This document shows, piece after piece, positions 17,296 to 26,670 of a DNA stretch of 64,000 nucleotides. Both the position numbers and the translations under genes were made by a program. The notes under the pieces were generated by a model. That model was not told the DNA's origin. It worked only from the letters and a program-made list of their open reading frames with translations, and did not search any database. This stretch comes from Rhodocyclaceae bacterium (GTDB lineage Bacteria > Pseudomonadota > Gammaproteobacteria > Burkholderiales > Rhodocyclaceae), in contig JAVBXY010000038.1 in NCBI GenBank assembly GCA_030824275.1, positions 300,219 through 364,218 on the forward strand, written 5' to 3'. How positions within the stretch are numbered: the stretch's first letter is position 1; every line of letters starts with the position of its first letter.

Positions 17296-18987
17296 TCAAT
17301 CGACGACGACTTCGCGGAACATGCCCGCATCCATGTGCATCATGAGATGGCAGTGCCAAGCCCAGCGGCCAACAGCATCGGCCGTTACGAGAAAGCTGAC
17401 TTGCTGCGCGGGTTGAACGGGGATGGTGTGGCGCCGGGCCTGGAACCGGCCCTCTGGCGTTTCCAGCTCGCTCCACATGCCGTGCAGATGCATGGGGTGG
17501 GTCATCATGGTGTCGTTGTGGAGGATCACCCGCAGGCGTTCCCCATGCCGAAAATGCAGGGGTGTGGATTGACCGAAAGACAGGCCGTCAATCGACCACG
17601 CGTAGCGCTCCATGTTCCCGGTGAGGTGCAGCTCCACGTCGCGAGACGCACCCCGTGGGTCCATGGGACCTCCAATGGTGTGCTGATCGGCCAGGGTCAA
17701 CACGCGACGACCGTTCTTGCGCAGGCCGACACCGGGGTCATCCAGATTGACCCTGGGGATATCCACGCGCATGTCAGTGCTGGGGCCGTATTCCGTCCTG
17801 GCGTGGCGGACTTCCCGCTGTGTGCCTGTGCCGCCCCCCATGGCGCCCATCATGTCCCCCATGGTCAACCACTGGGGAGGATCGACTGCGGGGACCGGAG
17901 CGGCTAAACCATCCTGAACGGCCAGAGTGCCGCGAGCATAGCCGCTACGATCCATGGCCTGGGCAAAGAGGGTATAGGCATCATCCGCCGGACTGATGAT
18001 CGCATCGTAGGTTTCTCCCGGGCCAAAGCGGAACTCATCCACGGTGACCGGTTCGATGTCGACACCATCGGCCTGCACCATGGTGAGCTTCAGTCCGGGA
18101 ATCCGAACATCGTAGAAGGTATTGGCCGCACCATTGATGAAGCGCAGGCGGACCCGTTCTCCTCGCTTGAAGAGCCCGGTCCAGTTTCCGGCCGGAGTCC
18201 TTCCATTCACCAGGTAGGTCAGCGTAGCCGCCGACAAATCCGCCAGGTCGGTTGGATTCATCCGCATTTCGTTCCACATCTTTCGCTTCCCGATGGCCTT
18301 CTTCCAGCCATCGCGAGCCACGTCCCTGAAAAAGTCAGGTGCCGTAGGCTGGATATAGTTGTAATAGTTGCTCTGAACCTTGAGCTTCGCGAAGACCCGC
18401 ATGGGGTCTTCATCTGTCCAATCGGAAAGATGTATGACGTGCTCGCGGTCAGCGCGTATTGTTTCCCCTTGGCGCGGTTCGATGACGATTGCGCCGTACA
18501 TTCCCGTCTGCTCCTGGGTTCCCGAGTGGGAGTGATACCAGTAGGTTCCACTTTGGGCGACCTTGAAGCGATAGGTAAAAGTTGCGCCAGGGGGTATCCC
18601 GGTAAAGCTTATGCCGGGCACCCCATCCATCTCAAAGGGAAGGATGATTCCATGCCAGTGAATGGAGGTATCTTCTCGCAGCCGATTGGTCACCCGGATG
18701 GTGACTGTGTCTCCTTCCTTCCAGCGGAGGGTGGGCGCAGGCAAAGAGCCGTTGATGGTCGTGGCCACGCCCGGCGTACCGGTAAAATTCACGGCAGACT
18801 CCGCGATGACCAGATCGAATTCAGTGCCACGGAGGACCGGTGCGGTCCCCGATGTAGTCTCTGCCGCTCGTGCAGACAGCGCGAAAGTCGGCAGGCCAAG
18901 CAAAACACCTCCCGCCGCAAGGCCCTGGACAAAGCGACGACGAGGAACACAGGGCATGGTGGATGCTGCGTGCGGTAGGCGATTCAT
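17296..18987 (-). CDS. copA: CopA: periplasmic multicopper oxidase (copper resistance)
   Basis: A 563-residue CopA/PcoA laccase-like oxidase that oxidises Cu(I) in the periplasm. The N-terminus has a Tat signal (PRRRFVQGLAAGGVLLGLPTFALSA). The copper sites are all visible: IHWHG, YWYHSHSG, HPMHLHG and the type-1/type-3 segment WHCHLMMHMDAGM. A Met-rich insert (MGDMMGAMGGG) lies near residue 390. Start 18987 has GGAG upstream; a longer frame to 19089 would run through the operator palindrome. It is the first gene of copA-copB-cytC and divergent from copRS. Confidence 0.95.
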   Translation of the reverse strand: MNRLPHAASTMPCVPRRRFVQGLAAGGVLLGLPTFALSARAAETTSGTAPVLRGTEFDLVIAESAVNFTGTPGVATTINGSLPAPTLRWKEGDTVTIRVTNRLREDTSIHWHGIILPFEMDGVPGISFTGIPPGATFTYRFKVAQSGTYWYHSHSGTQEQTGMYGAIVIEPRQGETIRADREHVIHLSDWTDEDPMRVFAKLKVQSNYYNYIQPTAPDFFRDVARDGWKKAIGKRKMWNEMRMNPTDLADLSAATLTYLVNGRTPAGNWTGLFKRGERVRLRFINGAANTFYDVRIPGLKLTMVQADGVDIEPVTVDEFRFGPGETYDAIISPADDAYTLFAQAMDRSGYARGTLAVQDGLAAPVPAVDPPQWLTMGDMMGAMGGGTGTQREVRHARTEYGPSTDMRVDIPRVNLDDPGVGLRKNGRRVLTLADQHTIGGPMDPRGASRDVELHLTGNMERYAWSIDGLSFGQSTPLHFRHGERLRVILHNDTMMTHPMHLHGMWSELETPEGRFQARRHTIPVQPAQQVSFLVTADAVGRWAWHCHLMMHMDAGMFREVVVD

Positions 18988-19053
18988 TGAGTTGCTCTCC
19001 GTACAATCGGTCAATAGGGAGCCATCTTGGCTGCCGGCCCCTGTTAAGTGACT

Positions 19054-19087
19054 GACAGCCGGATTACATTTATGTAATCCGGCTGTC
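19054..19087. promoter_or_regulatory. 34-bp perfect palindrome between copA and copR (CopR operator)
   Basis: GACAGCCGGATTACAT (19054-19069), centre TT, then its exact reverse complement (19072-19087). The core TTACA-N4-TGTAA is the same as at 15662, but here symmetry extends 16 bases on each side. It stands 67 bases before the copA ATG and 77 bases before the copR ATG, so it can serve both directions. Confidence 0.78.
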
Positions 19088-19163
19088 ATCTTCCAGGCGG
19101 GAACCGGGGAGTAGGTTTCGCGCTATGGTCGGGAATGAGATCGTGCGCTCAGGAAAACAGACG

Positions 19164-19847
19164 ATGAAGCTACTGGTGGTTGAGGACGAAGGAAAGATTG
19201 GCGAGTACCTGCGCCAAGGGCTGACCGAGGCCGGCTTTGTGGTGGACTTGGCCCAGAACGGGCTGGACGGCCACCATCTGGCAATGACTGAGGCTTACGA
19301 TTTGATCATTCTTGATGTGATGCTTCCCGACATCGACGGGTGGCGGATCATTCAGTCGATCCGCCAGGCAGGGAAAGAGGTTCCGGTACTTTTCCTGACG
19401 GCGCGGGACAGCGTAGAAGATCGCGTGAAAGGATTGGAACTCGGCGCCGACGACTATCTGACCAAGCCCTTCGCATTCTCTGAACTTCTTGCCAGGGTCC
19501 GTTCGCTGCTGCGGCGAGGGGGGGCGCCAACCCCGATGGATCGGCTTCAAGTGGCCGATCTCACCTTGGATCTGTCACGTCGGCGTGCTACCCGCGCAGG
19601 CGCCCGCATCAACCTGACCGCCAAGGAATTTGCCTTGCTGGAACTGCTGATCCGACGCCAGGGAGAGGTGTTGCCGCGATCCTTGATCGCCTCTCAGGTG
19701 TGGGATATGAATTTCGATAGCGACACGAATGTCATCGACGTTGCCATCCGGCGCCTGCGCGCGAAAATGGACGAAGGTTTCGACATCAAGCTCATTCATA
19801 CCGTCAGAGGGATGGGCTACGTGCTGGAGGTCGACCGGTGCGATTGA
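19164..19847 (+). CDS. copR: CopR/CusR response regulator
   Basis: A 227-residue OmpR/PhoB-class regulator. Receiver domain with acidic pair VVEDEGK, phospho-acceptor Asp in [14 protein letters not shown], and the Lys of [14 protein letters not shown]. The C-terminal winged helix includes [23 protein letters not shown] and [19 protein letters not shown], close to CusR/PcoR. Start [10 protein letters not shown] at 19164 is supported by AGGAAAACAG. It probably binds the TTACA-N4-TGTAA boxes at 4405, 15662 and 19061. It overlaps copS by ten bases. Confidence 0.92.
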   Translation: MKLLVVEDEGKIGEYLRQGLTEAGFVVDLAQNGLDGHHLAMTEAYDLIILDVMLPDIDGWRIIQSIRQAGKEVPVLFLTARDSVEDRVKGLELGADDYLTKPFAFSELLARVRSLLRRGGAPTPMDRLQVADLTLDLSRRRATRAGARINLTAKEFALLELLIRRQGEVLPRSLIASQVWDMNFDSDTNVIDVAIRRLRAKMDEGFDIKLIHTVRGMGYVLEVDRCD

Positions 19848-21238
19848 GCAGCCCACGATCCATCACCCTTCGCCTGACGCTCTTTTTTGCGTCCGTATCG
19901 ACGGTGGTGCTGTTGGGCCTGGGACTACTGGTCGGCAATCTCGTTGAGCGCCATTTCGAGGAAATGGATGCGGAGTCTCTCGACGGAAAAATGGCGCTAC
20001 TGCGTAATGTCATTGAAAAAGCGAACTCTCAAGAGGAGTTCACGGCGCTTTCGAACCGCTTGGTGGATGCTCTGGTAGGGCATCCGGGACTAGCCGTCGT
20101 GGTGATGACCTCAGATGGTCAGCCTCTCTACAGCCATGGTGACGCCGGGATTCCGGCTTCGACGCTGAAGAAGATGGCTACTGTCAGGCAGTCGCAACCC
20201 ATGGTTTGGCGTGGGACCAACCAGTTGCACTATCGAGGAATTGCGCGAGATGTCGTGCCTGGATTCCACGGAGCAAATCCAGTAGTGGTCATCGTCGCTA
20301 CCGACATGGCTCAACATGAGCATTTCATGAACTCGTTTCGGGCCGTGCTGTGGCCTGCCGTAGGCCTAGCCGCCCTACTGACCGGCCTTCTGGGCTGGGG
20401 AGTTTCGCGAAGGGGAATGGCTCCCCTGAGAGAGATCAGCCAGAAAGCGGCAGGGATCACCGCAGACAGTCTGGATCACCGGTTAGCTACCGAGGCGTTT
20501 CCAGCGGAGATGGTAGAGGTTGCTGAAACACTGAATGCGATGCTGGAACGACTACAGGCTTCGTTTCACCGTTTGTCGGACTTTTCTGCGGACTTGGCCC
20601 ATGAATTGCGAACCCCGCTGGCCAATCTGATGACCCAGACCCAGGTGATGCTTTCCAAGCCAAGGACTGCGGAGGACTATCGGGACACATTGGTATCCAA
20701 CACGGAGGAACTGGAACGCCTGTCACGGATGGTGTCCGATATGCTTTTCCTGGCCAAGGCAGAAAACAACTTGGTCGTTCCTTCCCAGGAAGATATAAAT
20801 CTGGCGGACGAGCTATTCAGTCTGGGCGAATTTTATGAAGCACTGGTCGAAGAGAAGCAGGTGAAATTGAAATTCGCCGGAAGCGGGCATGTATCGGGGG
20901 ACAGGTTGATGCTCCGGCGAGCAATCAATAACTTGATCTCCAATGCCGTCAGACACACTCCCGCAGGAGGTGAGGTGAACGTAAAGGTGCAACCCCACGC
21001 GAGTGAAATTTCCATTTCAATACAAAACACGGGGGAAACCATTGCACCAGAACATCTCACCCGTCTCTTTGACCGTTTCTACAGGGCTGACCCGTCTCGC
21101 CAGCGGTTTAGCGATGGGGCCGGCTTGGGCCTTGCGATCACACAGTCCATTGTTCATGCCCATGGAGGTAGGATTGATGCTAGGTCACGGGACGGATTGA
21201 CTGAATTCGAGATTGTTTTGCCACTATGCCGTCCTTAA
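19838..21238 (+). CDS. copS: CopS/CusS copper-sensing histidine kinase
   Basis: A 466-residue sensor kinase starting with GTG inside the end of copR. TM1 ([24 protein letters not shown]), a periplasmic sensor of about 140 residues (with [33 protein letters not shown], the CusS-type sensor end), TM2 ([20 protein letters not shown]), HAMP ([17 protein letters not shown]), dimerisation His in [15 protein letters not shown], then N ([14 protein letters not shown]), G1 and G2 ([18 protein letters not shown]). Heavy-metal sensor kinase family. Its last four bases overlap the convergent HNH gene. Confidence 0.92.
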   Translation: MRLSSPRSITLRLTLFFASVSTVVLLGLGLLVGNLVERHFEEMDAESLDGKMALLRNVIEKANSQEEFTALSNRLVDALVGHPGLAVVVMTSDGQPLYSHGDAGIPASTLKKMATVRQSQPMVWRGTNQLHYRGIARDVVPGFHGANPVVVIVATDMAQHEHFMNSFRAVLWPAVGLAALLTGLLGWGVSRRGMAPLREISQKAAGITADSLDHRLATEAFPAEMVEVAETLNAMLERLQASFHRLSDFSADLAHELRTPLANLMTQTQVMLSKPRTAEDYRDTLVSNTEELERLSRMVSDMLFLAKAENNLVVPSQEDINLADELFSLGEFYEALVEEKQVKLKFAGSGHVSGDRLMLRRAINNLISNAVRHTPAGGEVNVKVQPHASEISISIQNTGETIAPEHLTRLFDRFYRADPSRQRFSDGAGLGLAITQSIVHAHGGRIDARSRDGLTEFEIVLPLCRP

Positions 21239-21789
21239 ATGCTTGCTTCTCGTTTTGGCGGGCCACTGACGATGGGCTTTCGAAAAAGTCTGCGCAAGAC
21301 CACCTCTTCAAGCTGTAGCTCAATTCGCGGCATGGTCAATCGCACCTGCCTCGGGCCAGGGACAAATGCCTCCGGTGGGTGCCCGTGCTTGTTTTCATAG
21401 AGGACTCGAACAACCGATTGGCGTTCGGGCTTAATCATCTCCAACCATGCGGTAAATAGCCGGTTCCGCTTCGTTATGTTGCACGTCGCGCAAGCATAGA
21501 TTGCATTCCGGATCGAATCCTCTCCACCTTTGGAAATCGGGTCCATGTGGTCCAGATGGGCAGTAACCCCGGCATCAGCAGATGTCTTGTCCCCAGGCAT
21601 GCTCCCTAAGGCGCCGCCGCAGTAGGGACAGGTGATGCGCTCCGAATACAGCGTCCACTTCAACTCGTAGGGCACGGCATAGTGCTGCCACCATGGACCA
21701 AAAATGATTTCCAGTTTCCGGGTCTTGGCCTGCTCCTCCTCCAAAACCTCTGCTGGCACAGGAGAAGTGTGCGCGGCCTGGGCGTTCAC
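21235..21789 (-). CDS. HNH endonuclease
   Basis: A 184-residue protein with a zinc-supported HNH fold: ITCPYCGGALG (about 52-62), then AHLDHMDPISKGGEDSIRNAIYACATCNITKRNR (about 77-110), containing the catalytic His in LDH, the Asn and the second Cys pair (CATC). HNH enzymes cut DNA. Here the ATG overlaps the recombinase stop (ATGA, 21786-21789), so the two are co-translated, and the stop overlaps the copS stop from the other side. No intron or restriction partner is visible; it may act with the recombinase or as a defence or homing nuclease (inference). Confidence 0.85.
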   Translation of the reverse strand: MNAQAAHTSPVPAEVLEEEQAKTRKLEIIFGPWWQHYAVPYELKWTLYSERITCPYCGGALGSMPGDKTSADAGVTAHLDHMDPISKGGEDSIRNAIYACATCNITKRNRLFTAWLEMIKPERQSVVRVLYENKHGHPPEAFVPGPRQVRLTMPRIELQLEEVVLRRLFRKPIVSGPPKREASI

Positions 21790-22817
21790 TTGACGACTTT
21801 GAGGTAGGACCTTTCACCTGACGATGGAGCAGGTGACGGGCGTCGCCGAGTGGCTGGCTTTGTCGGCAAGGCTGATTCCGGGATGGCGGTCAAGCCTGAC
21901 TCAAACTGGGACTGAAGATCGGTGTTCGACAAATCCAGATAGCGCATGGCCGACCCCACATCTTTCCAGCCTACGTATTCCATCATCGCCTTGAGATCCC
22001 AACCCGTCGCTCGTGCCCAGCTCGCAAATCCCCGCCGGAGCGAATGGCTGGTGTAGGCCTGTGCATTATCGATATTGGCGTCCAGGAACAAGCCCCGCAA
22101 CCAGGGAACGACGCTGCCGGCGGCCATGGCTTCCGCACGGAGATGTCCCCACTGGTTTATTTGCCGGAAGACCGGCCCTTCGGTGATCCCGGAAACGGCC
22201 AGCCAGGCTTCGTAAGCGGTAACTGGACAGAGTCGCGATAACGCGGGACATTTGAAATGTCGCCCCTCATAGTCCCGGTCGCCCTTGGACTGCGGCAGAT
22301 AGATCGACATGCCGACCCCCGGCTCTACGGTGATGTGTTCTACCCGGAGCCCCACCAATTCGCTGGACCGAAAGCCGCGCCAGAACCCCAGTAGCAGCAT
22401 GGCGTGATCACGAGCACAGCGGAGTTGGTGAATCTGCTCAGTCTGTCTATTGGATCGGGGAGAAGAGGCAATCCAATCACTGACTTGCTGAAGTTGGAGT
22501 AGCTCGATAGGTCTGGCCTGTCGTTCCGGTACGGCATGCGCTGCACGAATCCCTTTCAGTACCTGGAGGGCGACTTTTGCCTTCGTCGGGTCTGGGAAGC
22601 CATGATCGGTATGCCAACGAGACAGTGCTGCTAGGCGCAATCGATGGGTATTGATTGACACCAAATAGGCGTTATCCGCCAGATAGCGGGCGAGGACAGC
22701 CGCTGTTGTCGGCAGCATCCCTCCCCAATGCTGGGTGAAGTGCTTGATAGCCGAGGCATAGCTGCGCTCCGTATTGGGACGCTCGGCTAGTTTGAGATAG
22801 GTCTCAACCGAACTCAT
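21786..22817 (-). CDS. Tyrosine recombinase / phage-type integrase
   Basis: A 343-residue site-specific recombinase. The N-terminal SAM-like core-binding part (ERSYASAIKHFTQHWGG) is followed by the catalytic domain with Arg in GFWRGFRSSELVGLRVEHI, a Lys region (LPQSKGD), HSLRRGFASWA (the H-x-x-R box), GWKDVGSAM and the nucleophile Tyr in MRYLDLS. Start at 22817 is preferred because GGAG stands six bases before it; ATG at 22829 has none. The Pro/Ser/Arg-rich tail (TRRRPSPAPSSGERSY) is dispensable-looking. It marks a mobile segment between the copper and czc blocks. No attachment repeats were found by eye. Confidence 0.88.
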   Translation of the reverse strand: MSSVETYLKLAERPNTERSYASAIKHFTQHWGGMLPTTAAVLARYLADNAYLVSINTHRLRLAALSRWHTDHGFPDPTKAKVALQVLKGIRAAHAVPERQARPIELLQLQQVSDWIASSPRSNRQTEQIHQLRCARDHAMLLLGFWRGFRSSELVGLRVEHITVEPGVGMSIYLPQSKGDRDYEGRHFKCPALSRLCPVTAYEAWLAVSGITEGPVFRQINQWGHLRAEAMAAGSVVPWLRGLFLDANIDNAQAYTSHSLRRGFASWARATGWDLKAMMEYVGWKDVGSAMRYLDLSNTDLQSQFESGLTAIPESALPTKPATRRRPSPAPSSGERSYLKVVK

Positions 22818-23075
22818 CGTGCGCTCCATCTACCAGAGAAAGCTGCGACCGCACTCAGAACAAGACCAGCGTCTAGCCAACCTGTTCCCATGTAGGCTCT
22901 CACATGCTTGGCAATGAACGTACGCATTCTCAACAATGCGCCAATATTGCCATACCGCGATCCCCCAAGCGCCAAGGGTTCAAACATACGCTTTCATCCT
23001 AGCAGACAATGGTCTACTCAATTGAGCGACCGTGTCATGCATGTGAGCAGTCATCCATATAGCAAGGGCATCGCG

Positions 23076-23498
23076 TCAATCGAAACTAACTGCGAATGCC
23101 TTGCCCGTCTTGTCCAGACAAATACCTCTGGGCGCCTTGCCCGATGGCCATGCCAGGCGACAACTCAGTTCTGCGCCATCTTGGGCTACCGCCATGGCTT
23201 CTGCGGAATACGACAGATGGTCCGTGTCGTGACCGGCAAAGATGCGATCCCAGTGTTTCGGGTCGCTTCCGCGATACCGTTTGCTGAGTTCAGCCATGTT
23301 TTGATGGCGGAGAACCTCGAAGCCATCTGCCACGTAGCGCCGGCTTGCAGACTCCAGGACAAGGCGACTCGGCTGTCCATGGAAAAACTCTCCCCTGAGA
23401 AGCTCCGGTGACGACCCTTGTCCCAGCAGATGAGAGTGACTGGCGCAAGCGCCTAGCAATGACGAGACGGCCACGATGGCCAAGATATTATTTAGCAT
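23076..23498 (-). CDS. Small lipoprotein upstream-coupled to czcA
   Basis: A 140-residue protein with a lipobox (VAVSSLLGACAS), so it should be lipid-anchored after Cys. The mature part (ELLRGEFFHGQPSRLVLESASRRYVADGFEVLRHQNMAELSKRYRG) has no motif I recognise. A strong AGGAGG lies before the ATG. It follows czcA by 11 bases on the same strand, so it belongs to the czc transcript as its last gene. The 258 bases beyond it toward the recombinase show no gene on either strand. Confidence 0.6.
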   Translation of the reverse strand: MLNNILAIVAVSSLLGACASHSHLLGQGSSPELLRGEFFHGQPSRLVLESASRRYVADGFEVLRHQNMAELSKRYRGSDPKHWDRIFAGHDTDHLSYSAEAMAVAQDGAELSCRLAWPSGKAPRGICLDKTGKAFAVSFD

Positions 23499-23509
23499 AA
23501 GAAATCCTC

Positions 23510-26500
23510 CTAAGCATCGGTGGAGCGACGACGAACGACATCCCCGGCTTCCAGCGCACGCCGCACCGCGCCAAACCGTAAATAAAGAGCGGGCACCACG
23601 ACCATGTTGAGCACGGTCGAGGAAATCAGCCCACACAGAATCACCACCGCCATCGGTGCCTGAATCTCGGAACCCGGTTGTCCGGCGGACAGCGCCAACG
23701 GCACCAGCGCCAGGCCGGCGGCCAGCGCCGTCATCAGGATCGGAATCAGGCGCTCCTCGGCGCCGCGTGTGACCGCCTCCGCAACATCCTTCACGGCGCC
23801 GTGTTCGATCAGGTGATGAATATGCGAAATCATCATCACCCCGTTGCGGGTCGCAATGCCGAACAGGGTGATGAAGCCGATGATCGAGGCAATCGTCACC
23901 ACCCCGCCGGCCAGATACACACCGACCACGCCGCCGATGATCGACAGCGGCAGGTTTAGCATCACCAGGAATGCATCGCGCGCCGAATGGAAGGCGACAA
24001 ACAGCAGCAGGAAGATACCAACTACCACCCCCGAGCCGAGCAAGAGCAGCACGCGCGAGGCCTCCGCCGCCGACTCGAACTGACCGCCGAACTCGATGTG
24101 ATAGCCCGCCGGCAGTTTCACGTCCCTGGCCACGCTGGCCTGCATCTCTTCGACCACGCTCTTCAGATCGCGCCCGGCGACGTTGGCCATGACGACAATC
24201 TTGCGCTGCACGTTCTCGCGGTTGATGAAGTACGGCCCGCGATCATTGCGAATCTCGGCCAGCGCCGAGAGCGGCAGGCGCGCCCCGCTTGGCGTGGTGA
24301 TCAGCGTCGCGCGGATCGTATCGAGGTTGCCGCGCACCGCCGGGTCATAGCGCACCACCAGATCAAAGCTGGCCTGTCCCTGCACCACCTTGGCCACCGC
24401 CAGGCCGTTGAAGGCCACCTCGATATTCTCGGACAGCTCTTTCGCCGAAAGCCCGTGCTGCGCCAGCGCCTCGCGCCGATACTTGACGGTCAGGAAAGGA
24501 ATCTCGGTCTGCTGTTCGGGCTGGACGTCCACCGCCCCCTCGACCTTTTCCATCACGCCCTTGACCTGCTGCGCCAGTCGGCGCAACTCGGCCAGATCGC
24601 TGCCGAAAATCTTCACCGCGATATTGGCCCGGCTGCCGGATAGCATGTGGTCGATGCGGTGCGAAATCGGCTGGCCGACCACCACCTGGACGCCGGGCAA
24701 CTGGGCGAAATCCTCGCGCAGGGCGCCAAGGAATTGCTCCTTGCTGCGCGCCCCCATCTTCAGGCTGACTTCCATTTCCGACTGATGCACATCGAGTGCA
24801 TGCGGATCGAGCGGCGAACGCCCGGTCCGCCGCGCCGTGGCGACGACCTCGGGATGCGTCAGCAAGACCTCTTCGACCAATTGCCCGAGCCGGGCCGATT
24901 CCGCCAGCGCGGTGCCCGGCAGGGTCTCGACGCCGACCGTCAGCGTGCCCTCGTTGAAGTCCGGCAAAAAGGACTGCCCGGCCATGCCCAGCGCCGCCAG
25001 CGACACCACCAGCAAGGCCGCGCTGCCGGCGGCAATCGCTTGCCAGCGCTTCACGGTCCTGTCGAGCACCTGGCGATAGCCCGCGCGCAGCCAGTGCACG
25101 AAGCGCGGTTCGTGCGGCGCGGTGATTTCCTTGGCCGTCCCAAGGAACATCGAGGCCAGTACCGGCGTCACCGTGATCGACACCAGCAGCGAGGCGAACA
25201 GCGAAATGACATAGGCCAGCCCGAGCGGCACCATCAGGCGCCCCTCGATCCCCGAGAGAAAGAACAGCGGCACGAACACCAGCATGATGATCAGCGTGGC
25301 GAAGACGATGGAGCCTTGTATCTCTTTGGTCGCCAGGAACACCACATGCATGGTCGATTCGCGTTTCCCTTCCTCCTTCTGATAGTTCTCGCGCAATCGC
25401 CGCACCACGTTCTCGACCACGATGATGGCATCGTCGACCAGCGCGCCCAGGGCAATGGCGATGCCGCCCAGGGTCATGGTGTTGATCGTTGCACCGAGCA
25501 TCTTGAGCGACAAGACGGTAGCCACCAGCGACAGCGGCAGCGCCACCAGGGTGATCGCCGTTGAGCGTACCGAAAGCAGGAAGGCGAAGACAATCGCCAC
25601 GATCAGAATCGCCCCGTCGCGCAGCGCCGCCATCAGGTTGGCAATCGAGATTTCGATAAAGTCGGCCTGACGGAACAGCCGGGTTTCGATCTTCATCCCC
25701 GCCGGCAATGACTTCTGAATGTCGGCCATGGTGGCATCCAGCCGGCGCGTCAGCTCCAGCGTGTTGGCCGCCGGCTGGCGCTGGATGCCGAGCACCACCG
25801 CAGGCTTGCCGCGGGTCGAGCCGACGCCGCGCACCGGTGCCGTGCCCAGCGCCACCTCGGCAATGTGGCGGATCAATACCGGCTGGCCATTCTTCATCGC
25901 CACTACCGCCTCGGCAATGTCCTCGGTTTTGGTGATGCGGCCAATGCCCTGGATCAGATATTCCTGCCCGTTCTCGGCGTAGTAACCCGCCGCCGCGTTG
26001 CTGTTGGCACCCTCGACGGCCTTGATCGCCTCGTCGATGGTCAAGCCGTAGGCCGCCAGCCGTTCCGGCTTCAGCGTCACCTGGAACTGCTGCAAATCGC
26101 CGCCGATGGGCAGTACTTCGGCGACGCCGGGCACCGCCAGCAGGCGTTTGCGCAGCACATAATCGGCGGTGTTCTTGAGTATCACCGTCCCGCCAGGCCC
26201 GACTTTTGCGGGGTCGTCCCAGGTCAGGGCGATGAACATGATTTCGCCCATGATCGACGCCGCCGGGGCCATCACCGGCGCCTCGATGCCAGGGGGTAGC
26301 GACGCCTTCGCCAGTTGCAGTTTTTCCGCCACCACCTGACGCGCCAGATAGGCATCGGTGCCCCAGGCGAATTCGACCGTGATGGTCGATAAGCCAACCT
26401 TGGTCGCCGAGCGCACGCGGCGCACGCCGGGCGCACCGTTCAACGCCGTTTCGATGGGAAAGGTGACCAGGCTTTCCATGTCGAGCGGTGCCATGCCGTG

Positions 26501-26659
26501 CGCTTCGGTGACCACCGTCACCGTCGGCGCGGTCAGGTCGGGAAACACGTCCACCGGCGTGCGCGTGGTCTGGTAGCTCCCCCAGGCCAGCAGCAGCAAA
26601 CCGCCGAGGATCACGAACAGGCGATTGCGCAGCGACCACTGAATGATTTGACCGATCAT
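23510..26659 (-). CDS. CzcA-like heavy-metal RND efflux pump
   Basis: A 1049-residue RND transporter: first TM RLFVILGGLLLLAWGSYQT, periplasmic VDVFPDLTAPTVTVVTEA, TM4 segment GGIAIALGALVDDAIIVVENVVRRLRE, and GSEIQAPMAVVILCGLISSTVLNMVVVPALYL near the end. CzcA proper carries DFG-x-x-VDGA in TM4 and CusA carries AMIDAAIVMIENAH; this protein has neither, so it belongs to another heavy-metal RND clade and its metal is uncertain. It completes a czcCBA-type operon with the adaptor and channel upstream. A weak copy of the dispersed motif encodes AKVGPGGT. Confidence 0.85.
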   Translation of the reverse strand: MIGQIIQWSLRNRLFVILGGLLLLAWGSYQTTRTPVDVFPDLTAPTVTVVTEAHGMAPLDMESLVTFPIETALNGAPGVRRVRSATKVGLSTITVEFAWGTDAYLARQVVAEKLQLAKASLPPGIEAPVMAPAASIMGEIMFIALTWDDPAKVGPGGTVILKNTADYVLRKRLLAVPGVAEVLPIGGDLQQFQVTLKPERLAAYGLTIDEAIKAVEGANSNAAAGYYAENGQEYLIQGIGRITKTEDIAEAVVAMKNGQPVLIRHIAEVALGTAPVRGVGSTRGKPAVVLGIQRQPAANTLELTRRLDATMADIQKSLPAGMKIETRLFRQADFIEISIANLMAALRDGAILIVAIVFAFLLSVRSTAITLVALPLSLVATVLSLKMLGATINTMTLGGIAIALGALVDDAIIVVENVVRRLRENYQKEEGKRESTMHVVFLATKEIQGSIVFATLIIMLVFVPLFFLSGIEGRLMVPLGLAYVISLFASLLVSITVTPVLASMFLGTAKEITAPHEPRFVHWLRAGYRQVLDRTVKRWQAIAAGSAALLVVSLAALGMAGQSFLPDFNEGTLTVGVETLPGTALAESARLGQLVEEVLLTHPEVVATARRTGRSPLDPHALDVHQSEMEVSLKMGARSKEQFLGALREDFAQLPGVQVVVGQPISHRIDHMLSGSRANIAVKIFGSDLAELRRLAQQVKGVMEKVEGAVDVQPEQQTEIPFLTVKYRREALAQHGLSAKELSENIEVAFNGLAVAKVVQGQASFDLVVRYDPAVRGNLDTIRATLITTPSGARLPLSALAEIRNDRGPYFINRENVQRKIVVMANVAGRDLKSVVEEMQASVARDVKLPAGYHIEFGGQFESAAEASRVLLLLGSGVVVGIFLLLFVAFHSARDAFLVMLNLPLSIIGGVVGVYLAGGVVTIASIIGFITLFGIATRNGVMMISHIHHLIEHGAVKDVAEAVTRGAEERLIPILMTALAAGLALVPLALSAGQPGSEIQAPMAVVILCGLISSTVLNMVVVPALYLRFGAVRRALEAGDVVRRRSTDA
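26192..26207 (+). repeat. Dispersed motif, two mismatches (inside czcA-like gene)
   Basis: GCCAGGCCCGACTTTT after ACCGTCCC. On the coding strand it encodes AKVGPGGT. Could be chance. Confidence 0.45.
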
Positions 26660-26670
26660 GTCCGTGGCCC

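Noticed and set aside
22970..23000. GGTTCAAAC resembling a tRNA T-loop, a possible attachment site for the recombinase
   Set aside because: No acceptor stem, D-arm or anticodon arm can be folded around it.
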